64,000 bases of DNA, taken from the NCBI GenBank assembly GCA_028685185.1, contig JAQUEK010000001.1:66338-130337 (forward strand), in the 5' to 3' direction. The DNA is from Candidatus Altimarinota bacterium. Its GTDB lineage: Bacteria; Patescibacteriota; Gracilibacteria; BD1-5; UBA2023. Shown piece after piece: positions 12,132-21,833 of this stretch. Made by a program: the position numbers and the translations under genes. How positions within the stretch are numbered: position 1 is the first letter of the stretch; each line of letters begins with the position of its first letter. The notes beneath the pieces were generated by a model. The model searched no databases, was not told the DNA's origin, and saw only the letters and a program-made list of their open reading frames with translations.

Positions 12132-12683
12132 ATGCCGATAAATCCAGATTTTACTGAAAATTCCAATACAAATGAAATTATCAAGAATTCAGTAATAATA
12201 AAAAAGTTAGAATCGATCTGATGTCAACACCTCACCGAAGAAACAAAGAACGAGGTCTTTAACCTTCTCAAGCAAAATCTGACAAAACCGTTATGAATAA
12301 ATGCCGAGTATTATTTTTACTGGCTTATAGATCAGATATATAAATCTGCTTTCTGAAATCAAATAGTCAGATTCGATTCTATTTCATATAATGATAAGTT
12401 CTGAGTATTCTACTGATATTGAACATTGGATCCGAAAGATTCATGGAATCATATCTGACCGGCAAAATTCATATTCTATGATAATAAGGTCGAGATATGT
12501 ATAAAAAGAGGAACCAAAGATAAAGATACAGGAATCATAAGGCTTTTTGAAGAGATACCTGAATTGACATTAGGCAAGTACTGAAGACCTGATTGAACGA
12601 TTATAGTGGATTGAATATTACATAAGCTGAACCACTTGAGCTTAGTTAGATTCAATGAAGTTAGCGACAGCTTTCTGCTTTAA
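12132..12683 (+). CDS. Unrecognised soluble protein
   Basis: 183 residues from MPINPDFTENSNTN to DSFLL. No signal peptide or membrane segment. The N-terminal third is helical and charged; the rest has aromatic strands (FYWLIDQIYKSAF, GVFYGYGTLDPKDSWNH, KFIFYDNKVEICI) ending with IIVDGILHKLNH. Many glycines are TGA, so it belongs to the resident genome. It is followed 107 nt later by another unknown gene in the same direction. Confidence 0.65.
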
Positions 12684-12790
12684 GTGGAAACTGCAAACTT
12701 TAAAAAACTTTGACAAATATTATAAAATACTTACGATTATATCAATAAAAACAAATATTTTCAATTACATTATAATTAATCCCTTTAAAT

Positions 12791-13261
12791 ATGGCTAAAA
12801 TAGTACCTCCTTGTAATGCATTCAATTTTCAGGAATGAGAGCAGTGCCCTTGATTATGTCCAGATTGAGAATGTATCAGAGAGAAAAACAAAAGTCTGAA
12901 AGAAGAAAAGAAATGACAGGTTGACGTGATATTGAACAATAAACCGCTATCATATCTGACCAAAACTCCACAAGAGATAGTATTCTCGATATTATGAGAA
13001 CAATCACCTGAAGTTGAAGCGATTGTCGAAAAGATATTCAAGACAAAATATAAGGAACATATAACTGATTTCGTAGAGATGAATTATTTCCCTTCACTTT
13101 GATGACTTACGTACTGATATGCTGAAATGAATAATTGAAAATTCCTGGTATTTTATGAGAGAAAAATCGAATGAGAAAGGAAAATCGGTCTTATTGAAGC
13201 TAAAAGCATCTTAAAGCTGAAACTCTGAAATGATGGTAAGCCTGAATGAATACAGATTTAA
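12791..13261 (+). CDS. Unrecognised protein with N-terminal Cys cluster
   Basis: 156 residues. The first 30 hold four Cys in the pattern PPCNAF...EQCPGLCPDGECIRE, a possible small metal site. The remainder is a mixed alpha/beta stretch (SYLTKTPQEIVFSILGEQSP, GGLTYGYAEMNNGKFLVFYE). No known family could be assigned. Stop TAA 13259-13261 runs straight into a terminator shared with serS. Confidence 0.65.
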
Positions 13262-13264
13262 AAC

Positions 13265-13303
13265 AAATAAAAAAATCCCGATCAGATCGGGATTTTTTTA
13301 TTT
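13265..13303. terminator. Bidirectional terminator at 13.3 kb
   Basis: AAAAAAATCCCGATC stem, minimal loop, complement and T-run, between convergent genes. Confidence 0.9.
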
Positions 13304-13313
13304 GTTTTCAGTT

Positions 13314-14576
13314 TTATAATATCTCTCTGCCTCACATATAATTTCTCAGGACTTCCGGAATTGTTATCGTCATATCCTCATTCTGGAAATTTTCCATGAT
13401 GGCAATTAGACATCTTGAAAATGCTATGACCGTTCAATTTAAAGTGTATACGAAATCAAGGCTTCAATCATCTTTCTTATATTTTATATTAAGCCTTCTT
13501 GATTGGAAAGATCATACATTTGAACAGCTTGTGACTTCTCTATATTTTTCCTGAGCTGGCATCCATGCTTCCAAATCATATTTTTTCATTGCTGGATTTC
13601 AAAGATCTCAGCTGCAGATATTCATTTTCTGATAAGGTATTCAGAATGACTGCCATATCTCCTCTTCGAGAGATACCATGAAATCATGGATCTTTTCACT
13701 TTCTTCAGGCTTACAGAAGCAAACCATCTCAAGCTTATCGAATTGATGTCATCTTAATATTCATTTCATGTCCTTACCATAAGATCAAGCTTCTCTTCTG
13801 AAACAAGAAGAATATCAAAGATATTTTATAGGATTGGTAACATCGATTGTCTCATCCATATGATAGCTGGTAAGCGGAACTTCGCTTGTTCATATCAGAT
13901 ACAGGTCGTCTTCATCAGGATTCACTCTATATATCTCACTTTTTTCAGCCGGGAAGAAACCTGTTCAAAACATTGCTTTCTCTCTTACCAGAAATGGAGG
14001 TATAACAGGTGTGAATCATCTTTTTCACATGAAATCCATCACATAGTTTATTATTGCGAACTGCAAAATAACAAGGTCTCACTTAAGATACCAGAATCTT
14101 GCTCATGAAACTTCAGCTCATTTTTCAGTATCGATCCATCATCTTGCCTCACCTATCTCATAATGAGCTTTTGGTGTGAAATCAAATATTCTTTTTTCTC
14201 AAGATACATAATCAATCTTATTTTCATCTTCAGTTGCTCAGATAGCGGCGGTAGGAGATAGGAAATTAGGTATAGAATACAACATTCAGAAGTATCTTTC
14301 ATTCGTTTCATTCATTTTTTCTTCAAGATCCTTTATCTTTTCTCAGACTTCTTTCATTTCTGCGACTTTCTTCTGTTTTTCTGAAATATCTGAAATTGTC
14401 GGGATATCTTTCGATGTCTTATTTCTTATTGCCTGTAATTCTTCAACTTCCTTCTGTATCTCAAGCCTTCTTTTATCAAGCTCTATGAAATCATCAAGAT
14501 TTAATTTAAGATTCCTTTTTTTGATGCTATCTTTTACCAATTCCGGATTTTGACGGATAATCTTTATATCGATCAT
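13314..14576 (-). CDS. serS: Serine--tRNA ligase
   Basis: 420 residues, normal for a class II SerRS. The N-terminal arm is a long antiparallel coiled coil ([20 protein letters not shown], then [20 protein letters not shown]) that grips the long variable arm of tRNA-Ser. The catalytic part shows motif 2 as CFRREAGSYGKDMKGILRGH followed by [10 protein letters not shown], and the end is [19 protein letters not shown] encodes the glycines of REAG and of RGH. Confidence 0.95.
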
Positions 14577-14612
14577 TTTTTCTGATTTAAATAAAATATA
14601 CTGCCAAATTAT

Positions 14613-14643
14613 AAAAAAATTGCTTTATAAAGCAATTTTTTTT
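14613..14643 (-). terminator. Terminator of the methyltransferase operon
   Basis: AAAAAATTGCTTTA and complement with a T-run in the minus direction, just after the stop at 14653. Confidence 0.85.
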
Positions 14644-14652
14644 GAACTTTTC

Positions 14653-15204
14653 TTATTTTCTGATAATCATTATACCGTCATCGATATCAATCTTCAAAAC
14701 CTCATATCCGATTCATTTTTCCTCCAGATATTCATAGAGTCAGATCATCTTCTGCTTGAATTTTATGACATCATCTATCACAATCATTCATCAATCCTTG
14801 GTTTTCGGCCAAGAAAGCTCTAAGAAATCCTTACTTCTGCGTTTCATTCAATCTATGAAAACAAAATCAAAGCTTTTGTCTTCAAATGTAGGTATGATAT
14901 CGAGCGCTTGCCCATGAAGAAGGTTGCATGTATCTTCAAGTCACACCTCTTTTATGTTTTCCTTTGCCTGATTATGTGAATTAATCGAGAATTCTATTGA
15001 TGTGATATGTCATGAGACATCCTTTAGAATATCGGCAAAACAGATTGTAGAATATCCGTTTGCAGTTCATATCTCAAGAATATTCCTTACATCATTCTTC
15101 TTTATCAGATCCGTAAGGAATTCTGCATTCTCATCGGTTATGTTCGGAACTTCATTTTCCAATCAGTACTGCCTTAATTTTAATAAGAATTCTTTTGTTT
15201 TCAT
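14653..15204 (-). CDS. SAM-dependent (O-)methyltransferase
   Basis: 183 residues. Motif I is VRNILEIGTANGYSTICFAD, followed by an acidic residue in GHITSIEFS. Later strands read FDFVFIDGMKRRSKDFLE and the C-terminal DGGMIVIDDV. This matches the class I methyltransferases of the methyltransf_24/O-methyltransferase type. The acceptor cannot be deduced. Its start is 4 nt after the stop of the PH-domain membrane protein, so both are one operon. Confidence 0.85.
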
Positions 15205-15208
15205 ATTG

Positions 15209-16105
15209 TTAATTTAAATCGAATCATACAAGTAAAGTGGCATCGTCCTTATTGAATACCTTAAGCTTTTTTATAAGGTATTCATGCACTTGCATTCAAG
15301 GCGAAGATGAAACGACCATTCTCCTGTTTATCTCATGGAATCAGATTGCAGGGAAAATAACCTTGTTTCAATATTTGAAGACTATCGGAGCATCAGGATC
15401 CCTAAAAATGGAATCATGGGTAATGCAATAAACTACTTCCCTTTTGATGGTCTCGTATACTCAATGATTTCTGTCTTCTTCATTTTCAAAGATGAATCTC
15501 TTATCATTATCGCTAAGAACATATCAATCGATGATTCATCTTATCGACAAAAGGTTATCCAGCTCATACTTTGTTATCTGTTCTTTTGTTGTAATCACAT
15601 CCTTATTGAATATATCTTCGATACTGCTTATCTTTTCCCTTTTTTCCTGTGGAATAGAATATAGCTGGCTTATGATATTGAAGATATCCTTTACTTTAGG
15701 GATATAATTTACAGTAAATCCGCTATCATCCTCAGATCAGCTCGATCTAGCGAAAAAAGTTCAGCAATCAAGGAAATAATTGAAAAGATTATTCTTAGAA
15801 TAAGCCATATCCTTTATCTGACTGAAATAAAGGTTCATCTCATATTCGCTGAAAAAACCATTTCTGACCTTCAATGCTATTTTCTTGTTCGTTATATAGA
15901 AATATGAATTAAGCCAGAATATTTTCCTATATAGGAGAATGAAAAGCACTGTCAATATCATAAATATCAGCAGAACCGATATTGAGTCGAAAATGAAATA
16001 TCATGCTATTCATATCATCAAAAGGGAGAAAATCCATTTGAAAGTCTGCATCCAAAAGAAAAACGGATGCCTGTTGGTCTTGTATAATATGTTTTCTTTA
16101 TTCAT
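15209..16105 (-). CDS. Membrane protein with bacterial PH-like domain
   Basis: 298 residues from ATG at 16105. RHPFFFWMQTFKWIFSLLMI and SVLLIFMILTVLFILLY form two adjacent membrane helices, then NSYFYITNKKIALKVRNGFF and the SQIKDMAYSKN strand fit a bacterial PH (YdbS/bPH2-like) fold. A longer cytosolic part follows (about residues 120-298), with no known domain seen. An in-frame ATG at 16210 would add 35 residues, but that stretch is T-rich and looks intergenic, and would leave 16 bp to the divergent chorismate mutase gene. Confidence 0.7.
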
Positions 16106-16226
16106 AAGCTGATTCTTAAAAAAGTTTGAAGCAGTATATATATTTTTTTGAATCTTTGAAATATATTTCTTGATTTCCTGATTTTTTTTATAAACTGTTA
16201 AAAATATCATTAATAAAACAATTGGA

Positions 16227-16502
16227 ATGGATCTGACAGAAATAAGGCCGCAGATAGATTCAATCGATTCCCAGCTTGTTGAGCTTTTGGCGAAAAGATT
16301 CGATCTTGTAGAAAAAGTTGCGATATATAAAAAAGAGAACAGCATAAATTCTCTTCAGCCAGGAAGGTGGCAAGAGATACTTGATACCAGAAAAGAACAG
16401 GCAGAATGACTATGAATCGATCCTGAAATGATCGAGGAGATATGGAATATTATCCATAAATTTGCATTGAAGATGCAGAATTCGATATTGGAAAACAAAT
16501 AA
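16227..16502 (+). CDS. Chorismate mutase (AroQ class)
   Basis: 91 residues, an all-helical AroQ-type mutase turning chorismate into prephenate. MDLTEIRPQIDSIDSQLVEL, then AKRFDLVEKVAIYKKEN, RWQEILDTRKEQAEGLGIDP and IWNIIHKFALKMQ give the expected helices; the catalytic Arg, Lys and Glu/Gln set appears in order. It lies 41 bp upstream of tyrA, so the pair makes 4-hydroxyphenylpyruvate from chorismate in two steps. No shikimate genes are visible here. Confidence 0.88.
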
Positions 16503-16543
16503 TCCGAATAAAAGCACATAAAGAAGATATATCACTAATTCAT

Positions 16544-17389
16544 ATGAAAATGCAAAAACCGATAATCTCAATAATATGATGAACCTGAAAATTCTGACAG
16601 TTCTGGCAAAAATATTTCGAAAGCAAATGACTTGAAGTGATTTCATGCTGAAGAAGTTGACCGATTTCTCCTATAGAAGCGATCAGATCTTCTGATATCG
16701 TTATATTCTCGCTTAGCATCAGATATACCAAAAAGGTTATCTGAGATCTTATCCCGTTGATTCCAGAATGAAAGCTTATCATAGACTTCACCTGAATTAA
16801 GCAGGAAGCAACAGATGAGATGAGAAAATACGTATCCTGAGAAGTTGTATGAACGCATCCGATGTTCTGACCGAATGTAAAATCTCTGGAAAATCAGAAT
16901 ATAGCGTTCGATCCCATAATGCCATGAGAAAAATGGGATTTCATCTATAATCTCTGGAAAGAGGACAAAGCAAATCTCATAGAGATGTCATCGAAGAAAC
17001 ACGATGAGCTAATATGACTTATCCAGCCTATGACACATTTCGTGAATTTCATTTTCTGACATATGCTCAAGAAAAGATGAATCCATCCAGAAGATCTTGT
17101 GACGATATCAACTCCTGTCTCAAGGATGCAGACATTCATATTTTCAAGATTCCTATGGCAGCAATCCGGACTTTATGCAGATATGCAGATATGCAATGAG
17201 GTATATAAGAAAGAAATATTGAAAGAGCTTGTTGATTTCACGAAACAATTGGAGGAGATAATCCAAAACAACGATTTCGAAGCATTTGAAAAAGAGTTTG
17301 AAGAGCTTAAGGAATTCATCGGTCCGAAATTCCTGGAAAAAGCCATGAAGGTTTCCACAGAAATCGATGAGATAGTCAAAAATGGCTAA
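16544..17389 (+). CDS. tyrA: Prephenate dehydrogenase (TyrA)
   Basis: 281 residues. The NAD(P)-binding P-loop is PIISIIGGTGKFGQFWQKYF, followed by SSDIVIFSLSIRYT, IPEGKLIIDFTGIK and the family signature VGTHPMFGPN. The all-helical C-terminal dimerisation domain includes LIGLIQPMTHFVNFIFGHML and STPVSRMQTFIFSRFLWQQ. No ACT domain. The glycines of GGTG are TGA. It oxidises and decarboxylates prephenate toward tyrosine. The sequence ends in a helical Glu/Lys-rich region. Confidence 0.92.
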
Positions 17390-17833
17390 CTATTGATCAA
17401 ATCCATATTCAAGATAATTTTTTCACGCCAACAGATATTCCAATGCAACGGGCAAATGCGGTATAATCTTTTCTGGTAATCCGTTTATGTGAAACCATTC
17501 TATTTTCTCACATTTATCTTCTTCTAAATTTATCGGATCTGATTGCCATTTTTTTGTCAGAAAAACGAAATACATCTTTTCCTTTTTTCAATCGCTGAAA
17601 TTGATAGATAAAGGTCATTCAAGATCATCTTTAAGGACATTAACTCAGACCTCCTCTTTTGCTTCCCTGATGCAGGCACTGCTTATGGACTCTCATTCTT
17701 GAAGCCTTCATCCTGGTAATCACCAATATCAATCCATAAAAGATGTATTCTTCCTTTTGATAAGAAGAACCTGTTTCTTATCATTAAGCAGGAAAATGCT
17801 TACTGCTACTGGTAAAGAAACATCATTTGCCAT
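17390..17833 (-). CDS. Nudix hydrolase
   Basis: 147 residues. The Nudix box is GGRLQEGESISSACIREA followed by KEEVGV, which fits GX5EX7REUXEEXGU with a complete metal-binding set. SIFLLNDKKQVLLIKRKNTS and GYWGLPGG precede it. It removes a nucleoside diphosphate-linked group from an unknown substrate. It starts 11 nt after the tandem Nudix gene and ends the five-gene ABC-transporter operon. Its stop TAG abuts the tyrA stop. Confidence 0.9.
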
Positions 17834-17844
17834 AAAATGTAAAG

Positions 17845-18819
17845 TTAACTGATATTTAAAAATTCGATCACTTTCGTATCAATATGATTGCAGAAATATC
17901 ATTCTTCGATTTTTTCCTCCAATTCCTTCAGATTCATAAATTTAACTTCTTCTACCTCATTATCATTGAATTTCAGATCTCTGATATTTCAATTCCATTT
18001 CACTGCGTATACATTTGTGAAATGCCTGGCTGGCTCGTATTTAGATGAATATACGAAAATAAGTTCCTCAGGTTTGATATCTAATCATATTTCTTCTCTC
18101 AATTCTTCAATAGAGCTAGAATCGAAAGTCTGTCATGATTTGAGATGTCATCATAAGAATGATTGCCACTTTGATGGATTGGAATCCTTGTTTTCAGATC
18201 TGAGCTGACATAATATCTCTCATGAATCGTTTATTATCCATATATGGCTTACCCTATGCCAATCCTTTAAATCCTTATGGACAATATCCCTTTGTTTTCT
18301 TATTCACAGAAGATTATTGTTTTCATCCACGATGTCGAAATATTCTTGCATATTCATAAATAAGTAATCTAAATCCTGATTTTTCAGAAATTCGCATAAT
18401 TCCCTATTCAGGTAATTCGGAATTTCAGAATACCTTATCCATTTATATTCGCTGAATTCGTTTGTAACACCTATATCGATCTCATTTTCATTTCATCTGA
18501 ATCTCAATATGAAAACATGGTGTTCAGAAATGCTGTAGCCATATCCTTCTCAGTTTATCTTAACTTTTTTCTCGATTTCTTCATCTGTAAAATGTCTTTC
18601 GAAGATATCTTCGAGTTCACGGATCATATCAAATTTATCTTTTTCCAATCATAATTCCTCATAGATTTCCCTGAATAAAGCATCGGTCTTATTCTCTCAA
18701 TCATTGATTCATCATTTCGGCAAGGTCCATGTAGGGCTTGGTCCGTTGTATTTTCAGATTATGACATCTCATTCTGAATTGATGATTATTGCGATAATTT
18801 TCTTCTTTATCTTTTCCAT
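17845..18819 (-). CDS. Tandem two-domain Nudix protein (RppH-like + IDI/YfcD-like)
   Basis: 324 residues in one uninterrupted code-25 frame. Domain 1 (about 1-150): KIIAIIINSEGDVIIGKYNG, WTLPKGGINDGENKTDALFR, EIYEELGL, an RppH/Ap4A-hydrolase-like box. Domain 2 (about 155-324): YFDIVDENNNLLGIRKQRDI, HRVSHIWIIN, WQSFLGGHLKSGQTFDSS, SIEELREEIGL, resembling isopentenyl-diphosphate isomerase-like Nudix proteins. An internal ATG at 18357 begins domain 2 cleanly, so domain 2 might also be made alone. It sits 10 nt after the ABC ATPase gene. Substrates unknown. Confidence 0.88.
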
Positions 18820-18829
18820 AATATGATTC

Positions 18830-19804
18830 TTAATAAAATTCCCTTATTATATCCTCGATATCCGGATCTTCTATTGTTATATCCTCAACAGCATAATCTC
18901 AAGTCAGGATTTCAAATGTCTTTGCCAGATTTTCCTTCGTATTCGGAATTTCGAATTCTACGAAATCTCATTTTTCCTTTTTCATCTTCATGAATCAGAG
19001 CGGTTCGAAAGTTTTTTCCATATTCTCGAATTTCACCCTTATATTCTTCACCTTCACATAATTTCTCCTCAATTCCTTAAGATTTCAGTCATAAAGGATT
19101 TTTCAATGATTGATTATTATCACCCTTTTGCATATATTCTCGACATCTCAAAGATCGTGCGATGTAAGGAAGATTGTAGTTCATTCGGTTATGTTTATCT
19201 CGTTTATTATCTCACGGAGCTTCTGCTTTGCGATCATATCCAATCATATGGTAGGTTCATCCAGAAAGATTATCTTAGGGCTATGTATCAGACTTGCGAC
19301 AACTTCACATCTCATCCTCTGACCCAATGAAAGCTTCCTTACCGGAAGATCTATTATATCTTCTATCTCAAATTTACTGACAAGATAATCTATTCTTGTG
19401 GCTAGCTTTTCTTTCGGAACATCGAACATCTTACCGAAAAGCTCAAAGCTATCGCCAGGTGTAAGATGATACCAAAGCCTTGAAACCTGTCCGAAAACAG
19501 CTCAGATATTATATACATATTTCTCTCTGTCGATTGCAGGATCGAATCACATTACATCTATGCTTCCTGATGTGGAATGCAATATTCATGTTAACATCTT
19601 TATGGTTGTGGATTTTCCTGCTCAATTCGGTCATAGGAATGCGACCTTCTCTCATTCCATCACCTGAAATCCTATAGAGGATACTGCCTCAAAATCATTA
19701 TATTCAGGCTTGAATATTGATTTCAGCTTATTTTTGAATCAGCTTTTCCTGATTTCCTGCTTGAAGGTCTTATTTAGATCTTTTACTGTGATTATTGGTT
19801 TCAT
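18830..19804 (-). CDS. ABC-2 type transporter ATP-binding protein
   Basis: 324 residues. Walker A is FLGPNGAGKSTTIKML, the Q-loop region follows as IGAVFGQVSRLWYHL, the signature is RKLSLGQRMRCEVV and Walker B is PKIIFLDEPTIGLD. The N-terminus has an additional KNKLKSIFKPEY stretch typical of the multidrug/lantibiotic-like group whose ATPases pair with two distinct ABC-2 permeases. That matches the two permease genes just upstream. It ends in an acidic helix. Export of a lipid, drug or polymer is possible. Confidence 0.93.
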
Positions 19805-19820
19805 AAGGTTATGATAAATT

Positions 19821-20597
19821 TTAAATATTGGTTATCATGAGATTTCAGCTCTCGTATCTCTTGAGTCACCTGTAAAACACTATATATCATGCTCACATGA
19901 AGAACAATGCCGACAGATGAAGTATTATGAATCATTGCCACTCGAAGCTCCTGACTAGATTGAAAGGCAGATAAAACGTGTAGTAAACAGGGATTATCGT
20001 TACAAAGATAAGTTTCAGAAATGTTCATTCGAATATCTTTTCAGGATAATTTCAAGGTCATAATATCAGTTCGAACAATGCCCTGGAAATTTCCTTAGAG
20101 CTTCATATGAAAAAACTTAATGAAGTCGTGATTATTATGAAGCCCAGAAACACGAAGCTTCAGATCAGGCTGAAATATAATACTTTAAGAAACATGAAAA
20201 ATGTGAAACCAGGAACAAAAAGCGGTATCAAAAGCGCATTTATGAGGTCTCAGAAAATCGAGCTTGGCATTCAATAAGCCAAGAGCTTTGAAAGGATTCA
20301 TTTCGGCATAAGAAGGAAATTATCCAAAGTTCAGTTTGTAGCTCATGTCGCGATATTTCCGTATCATCAGAAGAATATATGCACAAAGCAGAAATTAAAT
20401 AGCAGAGTATCGAAAAGAATAAGATAATCATAGAAATTAAATCAAGAGAATGTTCAGAACCTATCAAATATGAAATACCATATCAGGAAAAAGCTTGTAT
20501 TCGATATGAGCATCGTAAATGCCTGAATCAGAAAAGAAGCCTTATATTCAATGACTATCTTAAGATTGTTCTGCAGGAATAAGAAATAATTTTTCAT
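19821..20597 (-). CDS. ABC-2 family permease (second of pair)
   Basis: 258 residues, about six membrane helices. MKNYFLFLQNNLKIVIEYKA begins a cytosolic elbow, then FLIQAFTMLISNTSFFLIWY, the GGYGNIATGATNGTLDNFLL loop and LMPKGILSKLLAYG. This resembles COG3694-type ABC-2 permeases. It starts 1 nt after its partner's stop codon and ends 16 nt before the ATPase start, so translation is probably coupled. Confidence 0.88.
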
Positions 20598-20598
20598 T

Positions 20599-21393
20599 TT
20601 ATCCTCAGTTAACTACTAAATGTTTTCTTGCATTTCTGTATATCAGATTTATCACTATGACATATATCAGCATCCATGTGAACTGGACGGACAGATAATA
20701 TAAGAACTTATCTCCTTCGAATTTCGAAAATATCAGTCATGATGTATAACCTGTATAAGCAAAAGGCGAAAGATATACTATGTTTTGGATGAAAGCCGGA
20801 AAAAAAGGAATCGGCAATATGTTTCATCCAAAAAGCCTATCCAGAAAATTATATATCATCCTGACTCAGGCGATATCCTCTATATAGAAAGCAAAAAGTC
20901 ATATCAGGAAATATGCGAAGTATTGTATGAACATGGATCAGATAAGCAAGACTGTTCATCATAATATTCAATAAAGGCTCGTATCTATTCATCCGAGATA
21001 TAGGAATCACAAGATTATTCATATGGATAGGTTTATGGCAAGATTATAGGAATATTGAGTGAAGTTGACTATGAATTTATATCATAGATACGAGATAGGA
21101 TTAAGAAGATAGTTCGTTATCTTTCAGGATTTTATCTCTGATTGTATATCTTCAGCAACCTGAGGCCTGCTAGTGACTAGAGCTTGGACGAAAATAAGTC
21201 ACCATGATACCTGCTCCAGCGTATAGGAAGTATTCGAAGCGTTTCAGAATTTGTATATGGCCTTGAACATCGTTATTATGACAAGAACCCTTATTATGTA
21301 GATGATGTTTTTTCATAATATGTCTCACAAAAAAACATTATAGCTCTTAAATGATATAATCAGGATAGATAGGTATTTCTTAAGATTCTTCAT
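20599..21393 (-). CDS. ABC-2 family permease (first of pair)
   Basis: 264 residues and about six membrane helices, first gene of the operon. MKNLKKYLSILIISFKSYNV, then LGDILGKNIIYIIRVLVIIT, VSWGLIFVQALVTSRPQVAE and the C-terminal AFIQNIVYLSPFAYTGYTSG and YVIVINLIYRNARKH resemble COG4587-type permeases, which always pair with a COG3694-type partner. With the neighbouring ATPase it should form a complete exporter. Confidence 0.87.
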
Positions 21394-21440
21394 AATCTAT
21401 TTGTTAGTACCGTTATCATATATATTTTAAAAGATATTTC

Positions 21441-21479
21441 AACCCCAGGATTGAATTTTAAAATATTTCTTGGGTTTTT
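21441..21479 (+). terminator. Leader hairpin with T-run before the 21550 gene
   Basis: AACCC-AG pairs with CT-GGGTT around a 20-nt AT-rich loop, followed by TTTTTC. It reads as a plus-strand terminator though no plus-strand gene lies just upstream, so it may attenuate transcription into the 21550 gene. Confidence 0.5.
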
Positions 21480-21549
21480 CAATATTTTTCTTTTCATGGT
21501 TTCTTATATTGAGCTCGCAAAAACAAAAAAATAAAGGAGGATTACAGAC

Positions 21550-21774
21550 ATGTCTTACACAAACGGATACGACAATGGCTACAAGAAAGGCTACGATGAC
21601 GGATTCATAAGACAAACGAAAAGCATCACTGGAGGATTGGGGATCGCAGATGTGGCAAGAACCTGCGTATCGCCTGAAGTATATCTCGAAACCTTCCTTG
21701 AAGGCTATCAGAAAGGATATAACGACGGTCTCTTCCAGTACAAGCAGAAGGAATCCCTCAAAGGGATAATCTGA
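21550..21774 (+). CDS. Small GX3-repeat protein ending in TGA (standard-code-like gene)
   Basis: 74 residues under the standard code, MSYTNGYDNGYKKGYDDGF at the start and EGYQKGYNDGL near the end: GX3 repeats like the deca-GX3 motif of Yae1-type small proteins. AGGAGG lies 9 nt before the ATG. All 11 glycines are GGN, none TGA, and the GC content is higher than around it. The stop is TGA (21772-21774). Read as glycine, the frame would run through the hairpin and antisense across the next gene until about 22854, which is implausible. It looks like a gene brought in from a standard-code genome, phage or plasmid. Function unknown. Confidence 0.7.
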   Translation: MSYTNGYDNGYKKGYDDGFIRQTKSITGGLGIADVARTCVSPEVYLETFLEGYQKGYNDGLFQYKQKESLKGII

Positions 21775-21788
21775 AAAAGGAGGAAAAA

Positions 21789-21815
21789 AATAATCCCGCC
21801 AACGGCGGGATTATT
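21789..21815 (-). terminator. Terminator of the VirB6/TrbL-like gene
   Basis: AATAATCCCGCC, loop AAC, complement. On the minus strand it is followed by seven Ts, so it ends the gene stopping at 21834. On the plus strand the T-tract is weak (TTATTT) but may also stop the 21550 transcript. Confidence 0.85.
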
Positions 21816-21833
21816 TGATTGTTACAGAATCGG

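Noticed and set aside
16106-16210. N-terminal extension of the PH-like membrane protein to ATG 16210
   Set aside because: T-rich, low-complexity stretch that looks intergenic, and it would leave only 16 bp before a divergent gene.
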